Shown here in pieces: positions 4,933 through 5,666 of a stretch of 5,666 nt of DNA. The notes under the pieces were generated by a model. It did not search any database and had not been told where the DNA came from. It worked only from the letters and a program-made list of their open reading frames with translations. The DNA is taken from contig DKQR01000032.1 of assembly GCA_002471805.1 (NCBI GenBank), positions 1 to 5,666 on the forward strand, written 5' to 3'. Position numbers and translations under genes: made by a program. The number at the start of each line of letters is the position of its first letter. The first letter of the stretch is position 1. Origin of the DNA: Fidelibacterota bacterium UBA7303. Lineage in GTDB: Bacteria > Fidelibacterota > Marinisomatia > Marinisomatales > UBA1611.

Positions 4933-5666
4933 AACCAACTCCAATTCTGCCTGTCGGACAGCATCCCGGAATTCATTCAAAGCTGTTTTCATTTCCGGTA
5001 GTCCTGGTGCTGTAACAAGCCTTTGCCGAAAACTGGCCGCGCCGGGAAATCCCTTGATATAATTGGAGAAATGTTTCCGCATGAGGTTTGTGCCGGTTCG
5101 TTCACCGCGATTTAATAGTAAAAGATCAAAATGTCTCCGGCACATATTTGCAATATCCAATAACGAGGGTGGTGCAGGAGTCGGTTTGCCATCAAGACGG
5201 GCTTTGGCTTCACGAAAAAACCATGGATTTCCCTGCGCTGCTCTGGCGACCATGACAGCATCACAGCCTGTTTCATCGAACATGCGCATCATATCATCTG
5301 TGGTGCAGACATCTCCGTTGCCGATCACTGGAATGGAAACGGATTTTTTCAGAAGTTTGATGTAATGCCAATCTGCTTTACCGGTATACCGCTGTTTCGT
5401 GGTTCGTGGATGGAGAGTAATAGCTTTTACGCCGATTTTTTCCAGCCGCTGGCCCACTTCAGGAACGATGATGGATTTTTGATCCCATCCGATCCGCATT
5501 TTCACAGTGACAGGTAATTCCGGAACCGCTTCAACCACAGCGGCTGTGAGATCATCCATTAAACAAAGATCCTGGAGAGCTGCGGAACCACCGCCTTTTT
5601 TAGTGATTTTTGGTACCGGGCAGCCGTAATTGATATCAAGAATATCCGGTTGGAATGTATCCGCAA
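4930..5666 (-). CDS. dusB: tRNA-dihydrouridine synthase, DusB/NifR3 type (partial; 5' end beyond right edge)
   Basis: A flavoenzyme that uses FMN and NADPH to reduce specific uridines in tRNA to dihydrouridine. The open frame runs without a stop from the TAA at 4930-4932 to the window edge, giving about 244 residues. The family is about 320-340 long, so some 80-90 N-terminal residues are missing. The visible part begins ADTFQPDILDINYGCP, whose Cys is the catalytic acid, followed by VPKITKKGGGSA. An internal ATG at 5557-5559 is not the true start, since it would remove that Cys. Further motifs are VKMRIGWD, HPRTTKQRYTGKADW (substrate/FMN contacts), IPVIGNGDV and ARAAQGNPWFF (FMN phosphate binding). 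The C-terminal helical tRNA-binding domain follows, with MRKHFSNYIKGFPGA. It is probably a separate transcript from the P5C dehydrogenase unit. Assignment to DusB over other Dus types rests on the INYGCPVPK and RKH..YIKG motifs. Confidence 0.92.
   Translation of the reverse strand, partial: ADTFQPDILDINYGCPVPKITKKGGGSAALQDLCLMDDLTAAVVEAVPELPVTVKMRIGWDQKSIIVPEVGQRLEKIGVKAITLHPRTTKQRYTGKADWHYIKLLKKSVSIPVIGNGDVCTTDDMMRMFDETGCDAVMVARAAQGNPWFFREAKARLDGKPTPAPPSLLDIANMCRRHFDLLLLNRGERTGTNLMRKHFSNYIKGFPGAASFRQRLVTAPGLPEMKTALNEFRDAVRQAELELV

Noticed and set aside
5557..5559. ATG as the start of the dus gene
   Set aside because: The frame stays open upstream to the window edge and encodes the catalytic-cysteine motif INYGCP, so the true start is outside the window.

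Overview
All recognisable genes in this window lie on the minus strand, so the window reads biologically from right to left. The order is the 3' part of a tRNA-dihydrouridine synthase gene (dus, cut by the right edge), a 284-bp gap full of inverted repeats, then a tight four-gene unit: L-glutamate-gamma-semialdehyde (P5C) dehydrogenase, carbamate kinase, succinyl-CoA synthetase beta (sucC) and alpha (sucD). Only 16 bases follow sucD before the left edge.

The four-gene unit looks like one transcript. The P5C dehydrogenase stop abuts the carbamate kinase start (TGAATG), carbamate kinase overlaps sucC by four bases (ATGA), and sucC and sucD are 10 bases apart with the sucD ribosome-binding site touching the sucC stop codon. 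Each gene has a purine-rich Shine-Dalgarno sequence. Functionally the set fits amino-acid catabolism with ATP recovery. P5C dehydrogenase turns P5C (from proline or ornithine) into glutamate. Glutamate carbon can enter the TCA cycle as 2-oxoglutarate and reach succinyl-CoA, where SucCD makes ATP. Carbamate kinase makes ATP from carbamoyl phosphate, the other product of arginine/citrulline breakdown. The enzymes that would produce these substrates are not in the window, so this link is inference.

The gap between dus and P5C dehydrogenase (4646-4929) holds no convincing gene. It contains an 11-bp perfect inverted repeat that includes the dus stop codon, a short palindrome, a repeat-like unit with an 8-bp stem (about 4781-4843), a possible promoter, and a weak hairpin followed by six T's just before the P5C dehydrogenase ribosome-binding site. 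The left edge may carry the start of a related dispersed repeat.

The organism is a bacterium of moderate GC content. The roughly 540-residue P5C dehydrogenase resembles the stand-alone type found in Bacteroidota and mitochondria rather than the PutA fusion of Proteobacteria. Together with the dispersed repeats this suggests a Bacteroidota/FCB-like or Marinimicrobia-like lineage, but this is a low-confidence guess. No previously undescribed system is evident. The most unusual points are the gene combination and the structured intergenic region.
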